Of a DNA stretch of 64,000 nucleotides, positions 44,135-56,313 are shown piece by piece (position 1 is the first letter of the stretch; every line of letters begins with the position of its first letter). Below the pieces are notes generated by a model that saw only the letters and a list, made by a program, of their open reading frames with translations, was not told where the DNA came from and did no database searches. The stretch spans positions 144,702,349 to 144,766,348 of the forward strand of contig NC_081410.1 in NCBI RefSeq assembly GCF_030272615.1. The letters run 5' to 3'. The DNA comes from Cryptomeria japonica. Its lineage: Eukaryota > Streptophyta > Pinopsida > Cupressales > Cupressaceae. A program made the translations under genes and the position numbers.

Positions 44135-45925
44135 CTGAATGAAGAATAGGAATTGTTATTTCCAATATCCCTCTATGTTTTTCTTTATTTTAGTACTGAA
44201 CATTGATCTTAAGACAAATTCCAGATATTAATGCATTCAGAAATACTCACTCTATGCAGATATTCTGTCATTTCCTATATTCAGACTTACAACTAAATTT
44301 ATGATTTTAAAGCTAGCTTACAAAGGCTTATGACTGAGTATACATTTATATTATTCATGGAGCATACATAGTTTGACCGGTATTCTCATCCTTATTTACA
44401 AATCCAAGTACAGGTTTCCTTTAACTAGAACATTCAAACCTACTTAGTTGCTTGTTTGCCAAACAGCAAGTATACTATTTAAATATCAAATAACTAAATT
44501 AATGCTGATTCACAAAGGCCTATATAAACAGATTAAACCATAAGCTAAGCAAGTTAGGGCTGGTTCACCTTGGGATATATCTTCATACATTTAAGGTTTT
44601 TTTTTATGGGTTAGCTTAAGCTTAGAAAGAGGAATAGCTCATTAAACATGTACAATCAGCCCATTAAACTGCCTGGTATCCAAGGATCTCCTCCAATGAA
44701 CTTATCCGACATTGCACATCCTACCAATAACAAACTCTTTTAAGCTACTTTACAAATCACGCACAAACCACTATCACAGAGATTCGGTGATAACTATAAA
44801 TTAAGTTTTTATTTGCCAATGGCAAGCAACCTTTATTCATACAGACTCAATTTTGAAAACTTGTTGAAACCATGACCTTTTAAGTTTCCCACCCCCATTT
44901 CCTAGGATTGCTCGATTTCATCATGTCCTCATAACATCCTAACTACATTATCCCATGAAAGTAATTGTCATTCACCACTTAGACTACAAACCTTTGGGCA
45001 CTATCGGTGACTTATTGTTGTGGGCTATTAGCTCCTTTTTACATCAGATAACTCTAGAAAACATTGATGAAACAATCTTGGAAAAATGAAATTGCATGTA
45101 AAGAAGAACTCCAAAGGAGGAATTCTCTTTTATCACTAGGGCAATGATGTAATAGATGGAATATAAATATATAATCAATCCAAACCATACACTGAATGAA
45201 ACAAAAAGTATTCACAATAATCAACAATAAGACAACCACCAAACAGAATAAGAACCTGCCATTTATTCATATAAAGAGAGTAGTAAGAGAATTCTTTAGA
45301 GATAGACAAACTTCTAACCAGGGAGAATACCATATGCACCAAAATATTTAGTCAGCCAGTGTGCATGTGGATTTGAACATTCTTCTAACACCCACATGTG
45401 TTTACCACAGGTACTTAGCACAATAATCAAAACGCTCATATACACCTGCCACAAATAATAAAACTTGGTGGAACACAACAGGCCAATGTACTTTACTAAC
45501 TCATAGTACCAAATATAAAATAAGAAAACATGGCTAATTCATGTTGATCGATATCTACTACTGACAAATCAATGAAGGACATGTCCATGCCGTGTGTTTG
45601 GCTTTAAAAGATACAAACAACATCAAACAAGAGGAACAAATCAATGGAGTGCACCCTCATATGCCGTGGAGATGATGTGAAAGAATACAAGTCCTATTTG
45701 ACAAAGTTCTCTGTATGTGTAGAGTGAAATTATTTTCATTCAATTATTAAAAAAGCCTGACAATTCTTTATCCCAGTTTGCTGTGGTGTTCTCACGCGAC
45801 GAGTGTTCCCTGTATTTTTCTTACACTTCCTAATAAGTATTATTTACTCTTTCATCTAAGCAAAAACGTCTGTACCTGAAAAAATGAATCAAATTAAGAG
45901 ACATAAAAGACTAGAATAAGCATAC
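44135..45925 (-). other. CYP38: CYP38 intron 1
   Basis: This 1.8-kb AT-rich intron lies between a gtatgc donor and a cattcag acceptor. I see no mobile element, RNA gene or convincing open frame in it. Confidence 0.8.
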
Positions 45926-46198
45926 CTGAGTCTCTCCTGGAGAACCCTGAGCACACCTAACCTGAATGCCATGTCTCCCACCTCTGAAAATGTAGCTATT
46001 ACAATGAATGTCAATCAATCTAGATAATAATTTCATTTTCACATGGCAGAAACCCTTCTGAAGTGACAGATTCCTACAAGAGAGTTTGTGGGTAGCGATT
46101 GCACGGGAGGAGGAGAAAATAAATTGGGAATTCGACGAAATCGAACTGCAGCGAAATGTAAAAGATTGATGTCTCATAGTAGACGCTACGGAAACCAT
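45926..46198 (-). CDS. CYP38: CYP38 exon 1: start codon and chloroplast transit peptide
   Basis: This 91-codon exon starts at the ATG at 46198. A second in-frame ATG lies seven codons later (MRHQSF) and could be used instead. The N-terminus is rich in Ser, Arg and Thr and nearly free of acidic residues (for example SSISSNSQFIFSSSRAIA), as in a stromal transit peptide. The exon ends at GETQ, followed directly by a gtatgc donor (GT at + strand 45924-45925). Transit peptides are poorly conserved, so the assignment rests on composition and on phase-0 splicing into exon 2, whose product is clearly CYP38-like. Intron 1 follows. The upstream side runs about 820 bp to the proposed Helitron boundary. 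Confidence 0.78.
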
Positions 46199-47018
46199 TA
46201 TGCTGGACAGTAGACTCCTTCAATGAAGATTATAAGTACTCAGTATATCCAACTCAGTCTATCGTACGGGATTGAAGCTAAAACAGAAAACCTAGCATTG
46301 ATGGCATAGATAAGTAAACCATGTTGAGGCTACGGTTTTTCTGCAGGTCCACAAGAATCACAAGCAAGCTGTACGCAAGAGTAATGGACCCTGATAATGA
46401 AACTTGCTTAGTGAGATAAAAAACCAGGGGAAAAAATTCACTGAAACCAAGTTTTAAATGTAATTCATGAGAAATGATCAGAGAAATCAATTAAATTGAA
46501 CCATGTGGGACCTGTTTGACAGGTAATTCATGAGGCATGGTCAAGTAAATGAATTCAGCTAAGCTCATTGAACAAGTAAATCAAATGACACCTGCATCCA
46601 AGTTAACTTAGTTATTTCGTTAGCACTGTGGCCTTGCAGTATGGTATTCATGGGAGGAAGGCAGAAATCCACGTCACGGATTGGAGGAAAGCAGAGCCTT
46701 TTGCTCCTGCCGTGGATAAGCTTAGGGGTTTTTTTAATGGGTCTAGGGCTGTAAAAAAAGGTTTCTAGTGCCTTCAAATTACTCTAAACAAGCGTCCTTT
46801 CCCAATTATGATTTTGTTACCCTAAACTAACCGTCAAAAAACTGGCACTTTCCAGATGTCGACGAAAAACATCTTTGCTGGTTTCGATTTTTCCTACCAG
46901 ATCTCAAAGCATTTATTTAAGGTATTTCAAGGAGAGGTCTATGATAGAAAGAAGGTTAGGAAATTAAATACCTAGTTTGCCTAAATTTGATACATACATT
47001 CTAAAAATATTATATAAA
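46199..47018 (-). promoter_or_regulatory. CYP38: CYP38 upstream region
   Basis: About 820 bp separates the CYP38 start codon from the proposed Helitron end. Around 46650-46725 there is ccacgtcac (G-box/ABRE-like core ACGT) and gataag (I-box/GATA-like). Both are common in light-regulated plastid-protein genes but too short to be conclusive. I could not place a TATA box with confidence. Confidence 0.35.
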
Positions 47019-47055
47019 CTAGCAATTGCATCTTGGTGTGCAATGTATACGCGGA
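47019..47055 (-). other. Helitron 3' terminus: hairpin and CTAG
   Basis: The minus strand reads ...cgcgtatac ATTGCA caccaaga TGCAAT tg CTAG, then T. The hairpin about two bases before a CTRR end is diagnostic of Helitrons. Confidence 0.7.
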
Positions 47056-47091
47056 ACAATCAAATTTTGGAAAAAAATCTGAAAGGGTAGA

Positions 47092-47565
47092 TTGAAATCA
47101 AGTAATTGGATAGAAGGAACAAAATCTCATTATTTTTTAATTTGGTTTAGCAAAGATATTTACAAAGTGGAGAATTTAATTAAAAACATTGTCGAATTGA
47201 ACATTTGCTTTAAATTAGTTGGAACCAGCTCAAATTCTCGTTATTTACTAATTTGCTTTAGCAAAGATATTTACAAAGTGGAGAATTTAATTAAAAACAT
47301 TGTGGAATTGAACATTTGGTTTAAATTAGTTGGAACCAGCTCAAATTCTCGTTATTTACTAATTTGCTTTAGCAAAGATATTTACAAAGTGGAGAATTTA
47401 ATAAAAAACATTGTGGAATTGAACATTTGGTTTAAATTAGTTGGAACCAGCTCAAAATCAAATTATTTACTAATTTGTTTTACCAAAGATATTTACAAAG
47501 TGGAGAATTTAATTAAAAACATTGTGTAATTGAACATTTAGTTTAAATTAGTTGGAACCTATACA
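47092..47565. repeat. 111-bp tandem repeat, about four copies
   Basis: The landmark caaagatatttacaaagtgg starts at 47152, 47262, 47373 and 47484, a period of 111 bp (37 codons). The period is a multiple of three, so a repeated open frame of 145 codons appears on plus, but no promoter or similarity supports coding. It is a minisatellite in the Helitron 3' subterminal region. Confidence 0.92.
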
Positions 47566-47963
47566 AAAAATGCACTTAACGTTGAAAGAGGATTTGCAAA
47601 AAAACATTTGCATAACTTCTTCATTTATAGGTTCCCTATAATAGGTTACATAGTTCCACAGTTGATATCATACTTTATAGAAACAGTTTTTGAAAACACC
47701 TGAAATTTGTCAAAGAGAATAGTGTAATTGAATCATACTATATAGAAGAAAACTATGCAAAAGAAAAATTGTCAAATTGAATTTGTGTAACTTGATTGAG
47801 TTTAATAATTTACCTTTTAGAGATCAAAATTAGAAGCATTGTTTTGAACATGTCTTGGATAATATAAGAAAATTACTAAGAATAAAAGGAACAAACCTCA
47901 AATGGATCTTACAGTAAATTGTGCATCTGATAATATTTTCAACTGTGCCTCCTCTTCTTTGCG

Positions 47964-50900
47964 TCAAGTGACATGTGGACTTTGTTGCATTCGTGCATAC
48001 CTTTCAAATGTGAAGGCAGGGTGAATGCGAAGGCTTGTAAGATCACGAACTCTTGAAATAGTTGTGAATGTCATCCCTTGCCGGTCAATGTTGCCAATGT
48101 CAATTGTTGCTCTTTGAAGTGTGAGTCCTTGTGATTTGTGTATTGTTAAGGCCCATACCATTTTTAGTGGCATCTGTCGTCAAAGACCTCGACTTATTGG
48201 TGGTATAGGTATATTTGTTGGGTTATTATGATCCCAAGTTGGGCCTATGTAATTTTGGAATTGAACAACAACAAATAAGGGCAGTTGAGGCAGGTGTTCA
48301 CCATAATTGTATACAATTTCTCTGACTTGTCCGAGTGCACCATTGACTAGTCATGTTTCCACCCATAGATTTGTAGACAACATAACCTCTTGGCCAATAC
48401 ATAGCAAGATCTTTGATTGTAGTTGTTCATCATCAGGATTTGAGCATGCCAATCCCTTCATTTGTTCTGCAGTAGATAGGGCAATACGTTTTGCTAAAGA
48501 CAACAACATGCGTTTATTATGCAATGACACCATTTCATTTGTTGCAAAAAGATGTTTGGATGGTAAGAAAATAGATTGTCTTGCAAAGGTGAGTGATGAA
48601 CTTGATCGAGACATTAGAAGTTGCCAATCTTCAATTGTAGGTGTTGCATTTCGTAAATTTGAGAGGAGTTCATGAAAAGCAATTTGTGCAGGTTGCTCTC
48701 CAATTTGTCAGAATATTTTATCCAATGTTATAATTATTGTGAAGGTACGCCATAGTGTCCCTCCATAAGAATTTGAAGCATACATTGGAATGTCCTTGAC
48801 AGGTGGTAGTTGGCCCAAGTCACCAAATAGTATGATTGAGCATCCTCCAAATGGGATTTGGTTATGTGTAGGGAATGCCTCACGCAACCTCATATCAATA
48901 CATTGTATTAACCTACGACCGATGAAGATCATTTCATCTATTAGAATATAATGAATGAAGTACATGCTTTCTTGGAAGTTTGCAAGTGTTTGTCCTTGGA
49001 GGGGAACCATTTCTTTGATTAGAATTCGAAGGGCAAAATGGATTGTTGAAGCTTGTATGTTGAATGCTACAACACCTGTTGGTGCGAGGAGTAGTAGTGG
49101 TGATTGTCCCGGTGGTGCCAATCTCATCATTGTAGACTTTATGCTCGCTATCAGGTGAGACTTTCCCGTGCCTGCAATTCCCTGAACAATAATCTTTAGT
49201 GGTGGCTTTAAAGTATTGTCCTATAGATGTGTAATAACCAAATCATATGCCATTTGTTGTTGTATAGACAAGTGATATGGGGCTTGTTGATTGTAAACAT
49301 GGTGGGATTGAAATGTTGTCTGATTGGAGTGTATGAAAGCAGTAGCTACAACTTTTTGTTGTGTGGGTATGTGGTGTTTTCTCCAATCATGGCTCAAGTC
49401 AATTTCACGTTGGCCAAGCATATCAAGTTCATCCAGTTGAATAGGAAGTCCTCGGTATAAAGCTGAAAGGGCTTGCCATTCAGTAAGGAAGTCTTGTTGT
49501 ATTTGTTTAGGCTCGCTTGAAGGAGTGCTAGCATCACTTTCTTCCGTTGTTGTTGAGGTTGTTCGACGTACATGCCATGGATGGTAGTTGTTGGAGAACC
49601 TCTCCCATTGTGCTTTAATTTCATCATCTGAAGAGCCAAAATCCATTTGAATGTTGTGGAATGGATGGTATAGTATTAGTTCACTCCAACAAATTGCTTG
49701 AAAATATTTGTCCTCCTTTGAAGGTATGGATGTGAATCTAGGGGATACTAGAACTATTACAAGATTGGTTCGCTCTTTCCATTGATCACGTTTTTGAGAT
49801 GCACTGAATGACCATTTTTTAGTTACATCAATAAGACACATTCTCTCTAGATGTATAGGCCTTTCCATGTAAGTTGCAATATAGCTTGGATAAGTGGTTG
49901 TTCCTGTGGGGGAGATTGAAACACGTTGGAAGTTTTTTTGGTTCACATTTAAAGAAACAAATGTTCTGCTTGAGAGGGATAGTGGTAGCTTTAGTAAAAG
50001 GTGACAAGTCTCTTGAGCTCCTATATCACGGTCAACAAGGTTCTCTAGAAGCATTTTTCGAAAAGCATTAGGAGCTAGTTTATCAGGCTCAAAGTTAGTT
50101 GAAATGCGAGACAACATTTGATGATATGTCTCATATTTGTTTTCAGCTTTAGCTGCATATTTTGCAATATATTTGATCACAGCATCTATTGAGAGAACAG
50201 GTTGACAATCGACATTGGCCCTCCATATAGAAAGTATGAATGGGTTGTGAAGATTGAGGCGGTCATCATTGCGAGCAGGGGTGTGTTTCGGTTGACCATT
50301 TTCAACATTTGAAAGAGTAGAATTTTCTTGAATGGTCCAAGGGGCTTTGTAACAACATAGAAGAGTTGTGCCCTTTCTTCTGAGGCAAGTTTGGGCAGTA
50401 CACTTTGTATGTCGTTGAACACAATTGACCAACTCACAATAGTCATTTGAAGCATCACTTGATTGAATCATTGTCGTGTCCATCAAGCAAAGGTCATCAA
50501 TAATCGATCGATGGAATGTTTGGTTTCTGAGGTCCAGTGCTCATGGATTCCATGCAGAGACATATCTATCAATGTACTATAGTGCATTTTGTATTGATGG
50601 AATGTGATTCCACTGCATTTTATCAATTTTTGGTGCTTCTTGTAGCCAAATGAAACCATGGATATGTGCAGAGCCTCTATATTGCCACTCATACCTAAAA
50701 AAAAGGTGCTTAGACTAAAAAATAATAAGAGTTAAATTTTAAATTTAAAACTTGGCAGAGTTATACCTGTACCAGTAATCAGTTGCGCCAAGAAGTTTTT
50801 CCAAGACCTCGACACGAAATGTTGTGAATCTATGATGCATGTAGAGTGCAGTAAGGTGGGGGTTTTGAACTATATTTTGTAACCTCCACTTTGAAGCCAC

Positions 50901-52422
50901 ATACGGATTTGTTGGTGTGGTGGATGGCATGATTGTATGTAAGTCTGGCCATTTTGTATCTACTGCACTAAGTGTGAAAAATAGTGTTGGGCAACCAATC
51001 TAAATGACCATATCAATAAGTTCCCTTTTGCGTTGGTTCCAGAATGGTTTCGTACCACGAATTGATGAGCTAAAACGCATAAGTTGATCAGAAAGCTTGT
51101 CATCAGGCAAGCCCTTTAATCTTTGATGAAGGGCACTAATTGTTGTAGGTAGTTCATCATGGAGTTGCTTTTGAACAAAAATAGATGATGTGGCTTGACT
51201 TCGATGCCGCATAATTATATTCAATATAAAGTACCTAAATCATGGGTGTTGTCCGAACCTGTTATCATGGTGTCGCAGGAGATGGAGAGCATACTCATGT
51301 AGCTTAACATCTTTGAGACGTGGTTGTTTGAATGCAGTTGTACCCTTTGGGAACAAAGTGGGGAATGACATCACAAATAATCCTTCAGTGTTGTATTCAT
51401 TTATGGGAGATGGGGAGATGGGTAGCCATTGGATTATAGGAGGTGGTCTTCCTTTGCCTAGTTGCAGTAAGGAGTGTACTTCTTTGACCTCTCTGCATGA
51501 CGATGAAAGGTTAGCCACAAATGAAGTAGTTGTTTCCAAATTCTCTTCAAATGGATCATCTTTTGTACTATTTTCTTGCATGAAGCTCATATCAATGGGA
51601 TCTAGATTTGAAGTTGTTGCATATAGAAGGTTAGATATGTCTGTGGGGTTAAGGGGTAAGGATATTAATGTTGCGACATCTACTTGTACATCTTTGTAGT
51701 ATGGGTCATATGATATCTTATATTGCAATGCATCATAAACACATCCTCTACTTACATAGAAGTTGTATTGTTGTTGCCTACTAGTTTCCTTGTTAACTAT
51801 TATCATGTCTAATCCATCTACACGTCTAGGCAAGTGGGATACAATTGTTGAAATATCTTGAGGAAAAGAAATAGTGTGTCCACTATATTTGAGTTGCCCC
51901 CCTCTTGCATAAGTAACCTGAAGGACAGGACTAACCCTTGCTATCAACATCTCCTCAACTTGAGTTAGTATTTGCAAACAATGTGGTTGTCCACCGGGGT
52001 CCATGTTGTTCCATTCTGAGAAGCGATGTCCATTTTTTTTCTGATGTGCATCTGTAACAAGTATTAATTCCATTTTGTTGTCTAGTTTTAATTCCTGGAT
52101 ATTTTTCCATGCAAACTAGACATGTTGAAAACTTTGAAAGTTTGTCCAACTTCGAGCGAAATTTGTCTCTAGCATTGCAATAATTTTGCGACAAATTTGG
52201 GGGTGTATGCATATGACCTATTGGGATAGGTTGACTTGTATGTTCAAGTCGAGGCACATGTGTTTGTAGTTCCGTTGGATAATGGGAAGAAGAAAATATG
52301 GATGTAGAGGCTTGCTCAAGATTTGTGTGTTGGGTCTCTCGTCTTCTTTTGTTAATAATAATTTTCCTTCCATGGTACCTTGCATGTTGCATTTCATTTC
52401 GATGAGCACGCTTCTCTTGCAT
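47964..52422 (-). pseudogene. Helitron Rep-helicase, disabled by nonsense codons
   Basis: Reading from 52422, the N-terminal zinc-binding part has CLVCMEKYPGIKT and CYRCT. It continues after one frameshift near 52000 as a DUF6570-like region. Next is the Helitron-like N domain (NPHLTALYMHHRFTTFRVEV). The HUH nickase motif EWQYRGSAHIHGFIWL lies across a 72-bp intron, and the two-tyrosine motif VIKYIAKYAAKAE follows. The Pif1-type helicase begins with Walker A GIAGTGKS, then APTGVVAFNIQAST, LIDEMIFIG, LFGDLGQLPPVKDIPMY and the last motif ALTIHKSQGLTL. The protein would nick DNA and unwind it during rolling-circle transposition. At least seven in-frame stops break it, each one transition away from a sense codon in most cases. 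Frameshifts are rare. Catalytic motifs survive. Confidence 0.93.
50695..50766 (-). other. Intron in the Helitron Rep gene
   Basis: The exon ends YWYR with donor gtataac, and the acceptor ttttttag resumes with YEWQYRG. The 72-bp AT-rich gap restores the conserved string around the HUH motif. Confidence 0.8.
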
Positions 52423-52499
52423 TGTATCAATTTGTATGTCTAGGGCATGGTCTGTTGAGTACCAAAGGAATGTGGTCTATCTGTGGATAATTTTTTTTT

Positions 52500-53150
52500 T
52501 TAAATATAAATATATAACAATATCAATGTAATACAAAATGAAGACATTTATCTATTTGCAAGAGTAGTTGAGTAATATAAACATAGAAAAAGAAATGCAA
52601 ACATAATTTGAAATAACATGTAAAACCATTCATAAAGATACTTATGACATAAATTGTGAGGAGAAAAAAATAAACATATTTATCATATTAACATAGCATA
52701 TGTTCATATGCGTGTTAATTGGAGGTCAAATATCTTGGCACATACTAATCTCATTTTTTAAAAATAATTTTGCAATGTCAATTTTAATAAATGTTAAAGA
52801 ATAATTATAATTAACAAGGGTAATCTTTAAAAAAATATAATAAAGAAGGATATGTCAAACCATTCATAGAGACAATTATGAGATACAATTATGGGTTTCA
52901 TTTGAAAATAAATATTTGCAATGTTAATTTATATAAATGTAAAATAAAAATTTGAAATAACATGTCTAAGTAGTACACACATTGGGTGTATAAAAGGATG
53001 TTTATTTACATCTTTAAATATAGGAAAATAATACAAGCTATCTTGCTATATATGTTTGAGGGAAAATATATTTACATTGATGGAGAAATGAAATACATAT
53101 TATCAAAAAAGATAAGCAAACTGGATAGTATCCTTGAGAGGAAGTGTTTA
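52500..53150. other. AT-rich spacer between the Helitron RPA and Rep genes
   Basis: Noncoding AT-rich sequence. No feature is recognised. Confidence 0.5.
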
Positions 53151-53159
53151 GAGTAACTT

Positions 53160-54956
53160 TTAAGCAGACTTAATGGCCATAATAGTAACGTTATGTGTTT
53201 CTTGGCCGGCAAATGGAACCATTTTGATGTTGATATCAAAGAGAAATTGACAATCAACAACATTGTCCAAAATGGGTTTTGCCGCATTAGGTTCTGCTAG
53301 TAGAAGTTGAAAATCTTCTGCTCCAACACCCAACAACTCATTTGATGGTCTGTCGGATGCAATTACTTTTAGAAGTTCCCCCGTTGCATCTTGCAAGTCC
53401 ATTTTAAGCATGTAGCTGAAATCACATTCTGAGATAAAAGTAGAACACTTTGGGCATTGATATGTGTTTGGTGAGCTCTCAACAACTTTTTTCTTATATT
53501 TTTTTTTGTCCACCACTTGGGGACAAGAAAGGTAGTAAAAGTTGTCCAAGTGGAGTTTTGTGATAGTGGCCTTTACACAGATTTTTTTTTGCTCAGAAAA
53601 GAATTCATTGGTAATAGATGAAATATCTTTTGGATTTTCAAATTTGGGTGGTGGGGGTTGGTATTGTGACAAGGAAATGTAAGGTTGGTCAATCTCTTTT
53701 TTGGCATACCATTCTTGCAATGTTGAGGTTTCCAACATATTTGGATTGATTAGAATTGTAGTGGAGAAGATGGTGTCAAGTGATTTTCCATTCCAAGATA
53801 TAATACGTGCAGACTTGAACAAAACAAAAAGAGGATTCACTTCTATGGACATATCAAGATTTTGTTCCCTTGGAGTTGACAATGATGGCCCCAAAGTGCA
53901 ACATCTATGGTACAATTTGACATGTCTATGATTGTAGCTATACATTTTATTGTCTTTGTGCCATCTCTTTTATGTATGGTTGATGTAGCAGAGATTGTAA
54001 AAACCATTCCAATGACATCTACAAGGGAGTTAATAGGAAATGACTCAAGTGACTCTATGCTCTTAATATGGAAGCTATGTTTGGGTATGGTGGACTCTAA
54101 ACATGTGGAAGGAGTTATTGTTGATGAGCTATGGAGGATTATTTCAAAAGGGTTTGTGGAGCTACTGTATTTTGTGTTTGCCACTTTTATTCGAGCATTG
54201 GATATTACATAAAGACTATCAGACTGAATAACATGGTAGAAAATATCAACAAGTTCATTAAAACAAGTCACGTGTATCTGACAACCTAAGTTGTCTACAA
54301 AATCAAACCCAAAAACTTTCCCTTCACATCCACCATTGTTATATTCATGAATTGGGCTTTTAGAAAGTGCTCGACCCTCAATGGACCATTGTTTGTGATA
54401 CGGGGTCAATGTTTTAATGGGAAGTATTTGGAAAGGTTAATGTTTGGCATCGAGCATTCTGTAGAAGAAGATTCCAATGGGTCTTTAGAGTTGATGGGTG
54501 GAAGGTATGAAGTACCTTGGAGGAGAGGTGTTGGAGTTCCTATGATTGTTACATTGTTTGAAACTATTTCCAAGCTATCAATTAAGATAGCCCTGCAATA
54601 AAATTAGATCTATAATTTAGCAAGAAGTTGTATATGGAAAAACAAGAGCAAAAAAAAGATTATTGGGGAGATATGGACATACGTGTACTTGTCGAACATC
54701 TTGCAAGAATATTCTCTTAGAGTGAGAATAGAACCTTTCACTAAAGCTTCTTCCAAAACCAGGGTGTTCAAATCAGTAGGAAGCAATGCAGGATGTGTGT
54801 GTGCACCATCTGAGAGCTTTAGTCGATATTTGATATTTGCAGTTTGAGGTTGTTGAATTGAGTTTATAGATATTACTTGCAAAGAAGGGTCAACAAGAGA
54901 CATGCCAGCAAGAATGTTTGCAATGGCATTTGTAGTTGATTGTGCCATCATGTAGC
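53160..54956 (-). pseudogene. Helitron RPA70-like single-strand DNA binding protein, frameshifted
   Basis: The start is near 54950 (MAQSTTNAIANILAGMSLVD). An RPA70N-like part follows (KYRLKLSDGAHTHPALLPTD, LVKGSILTLREYSC). A 96-bp intron (54593-54688, donor gtacac, acceptor attgcag) leads to AILIDSLEIVSNN. A frameshift near 54420-54440 precedes the OB-fold DBD-A (YHKQWSIEGRALSKSPIHEY, GKVFGFDFVDNLGCQIHVTC) and DBD-B (INSLVDVIGMVFTISATS). Further frame changes near 53900 lead to the C-terminal domain with the zinc ribbon QCPKCSTFISECDFSYMLKM. RPA-like proteins coat single-stranded DNA, and plant Helitrons often carry one. It lies upstream of Rep in the same orientation, which supports one transposon origin. 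Confidence 0.9.
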
Positions 54957-55947
54957 TTGAATGTTTTCGAAGAAATTTGGCCTGTGAATTAATTAAAATA
55001 CGAGAATTAGATAGTGATAAAACAAATGTCATTCCCAAGATGTTTAAAGTCAATGTAAATGGGTTGTAATAAGTACATCAAAATATGGTTAAAGAAATTG
55101 TAAGGACTAAAGATTGTGCATTCTCGTGTTGCAGCAAAACTTTGTGGTCCCAAAAATAACATGAGTAAGGATATAATCAACAACACAAATATAAATATAT
55201 TATTATCACTCATATATATTTAAAATATTTTAATAAATAAAAATGCAAAATTCAATATCTTGAAACATATAATTTGTTATAAATATATAATTAATTATTA
55301 ATATATTGTATCTATTATTGTTCAATAATTATTATTTTTTTTAATTTTTTTTAAAAGTAATTTTAAAAGTTTAGAATTTAATTTTCCACTTAATAAGTCA
55401 AAATGAAAATGAGTACAAATTTAATAAAGCATACACGATGACTAGGACTTTATTATTAATTATCTATGGTTATTTTGTTGAGTTTCAAAGCATTCTACAA
55501 AACGACTTGAGTGATATATGCAGTATGGGATCTATTGTTATGTATCTAGGACTGTAACGATGGAGTTCTTTCAATTGTAATGATGTTAATATTGTCCATT
55601 TTGCCTAAAATAATTCAATAACAACATTTAAGAAGAAAGTTCATTAAATAAACAAGTCTTATAAAAATATTACTCATTTGCATATTGTGTCAAGAATTTA
55701 CTTTGATGCATATAAGTTGGTAAGATGAAACTTATTAAATAAACAAGTCTTTAAAAAAGAGTACTCATTATATATTGTGTTGAGAATTTACATTGATAGA
55801 TATAAGTTGGCTCCATGGTAGGGAAAATAGGAGTTTACCTATTTATTTTTACTATGTATGTACATAGGTGTAAGGCAATTACATATTTTGATTATCTATA
55901 TAGATAACTTGCACCGTATTTACATTCTAAGAAGTCAAAATAACTAA

Positions 55948-56313
55948 TCACATATTTCTCAAATACATCTCATATGTTGCAATGATTTTGGAGGCATCAT
56001 CAATTGAATAGTGTCTATCCTCAAATAACTCTTTCAAGAAATCACATAGTCCTTCTAATTGTAAGCAAGTGGCTTGGAATGTTGATACTGCCTCTTGAAG
56101 TTTTTCAATATCCAATTCTTGAACAAGGGGTGTTGGTTGGCATGCAATTTTGAATTTATGTGCAATATGATGATAGGTATTTGACACAGTTGAAGCAAGT
56201 TGTTGGACATCGGTTCCAACAGATTCTGCTTCCATAGTTGTTTCATCCACTGGCATTAACGGGGCTTTGTACACTATTTGTTGTATCTCCACTATAGACT
56301 TGAATGATTTCAT
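55948..56313 (-). CDS. Unknown 121-residue open frame in the Helitron 5' part
   Basis: The open frame starts MKSFKSIVEIQQIVYKAPLM and ends EMYLRNM. It is acidic to neutral and predicted helical by eye, with heptad-like LQEAVSTFQATCLQLEGLCD. No signal peptide or membrane segment is seen. It is unbroken while its Helitron neighbours are full of stops, which could be chance at this length. It has the same orientation as RPA and Rep. I do not recognise a family. It may be Helitron cargo, a third Helitron gene, or a spurious frame. Confidence 0.35.
   Translation of the reverse strand: MKSFKSIVEIQQIVYKAPLMPVDETTMEAESVGTDVQQLASTVSNTYHHIAHKFKIACQPTPLVQELDIEKLQEAVSTFQATCLQLEGLCDFLKELFEDRHYSIDDASKIIATYEMYLRNM

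Larger units (their letters stand above)
19663..46198 (-). other. CYP38: CYP38 gene locus, 5' four exons (gene continues past left edge)
   Basis: The visible gene consists of exons 46198-45926, 44134-43841, 43730-43531 and 19898-19663, read on the minus strand. Introns are 1,791 bp, 110 bp and about 23,632 bp, and a fourth exceeds 19.6 kb. Every donor is GT (gtatgc, gtgagt, gtaagt, gtatgc) and every acceptor is AG. Splice phases agree: exons 1/2 and 2/3 join in phase 0, and exon 3 ends with two bases of a codon that exon 4 completes. The combined frame gives about 334 residues that follow the plant thylakoid-lumen cyclophilin CYP38/TLP40 from transit peptide into the first part of the cyclophilin domain. 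The known family protein is about 440 residues, so roughly the last 100-110 should lie to the left. I searched by eye for the next exon in 1-19660 and did not find it. No lesion is visible, so this looks like a functional gene. Confidence 0.9.

Noticed and set aside
48307-48675. 122-codon plus-strand frame
   Set aside because: It is the antisense shadow of the Helitron helicase, which is clearly readable on the minus strand.
51313-51699. 128-codon plus-strand frame
   Set aside because: It is antisense to the DUF6570-like part of the Helitron Rep gene.
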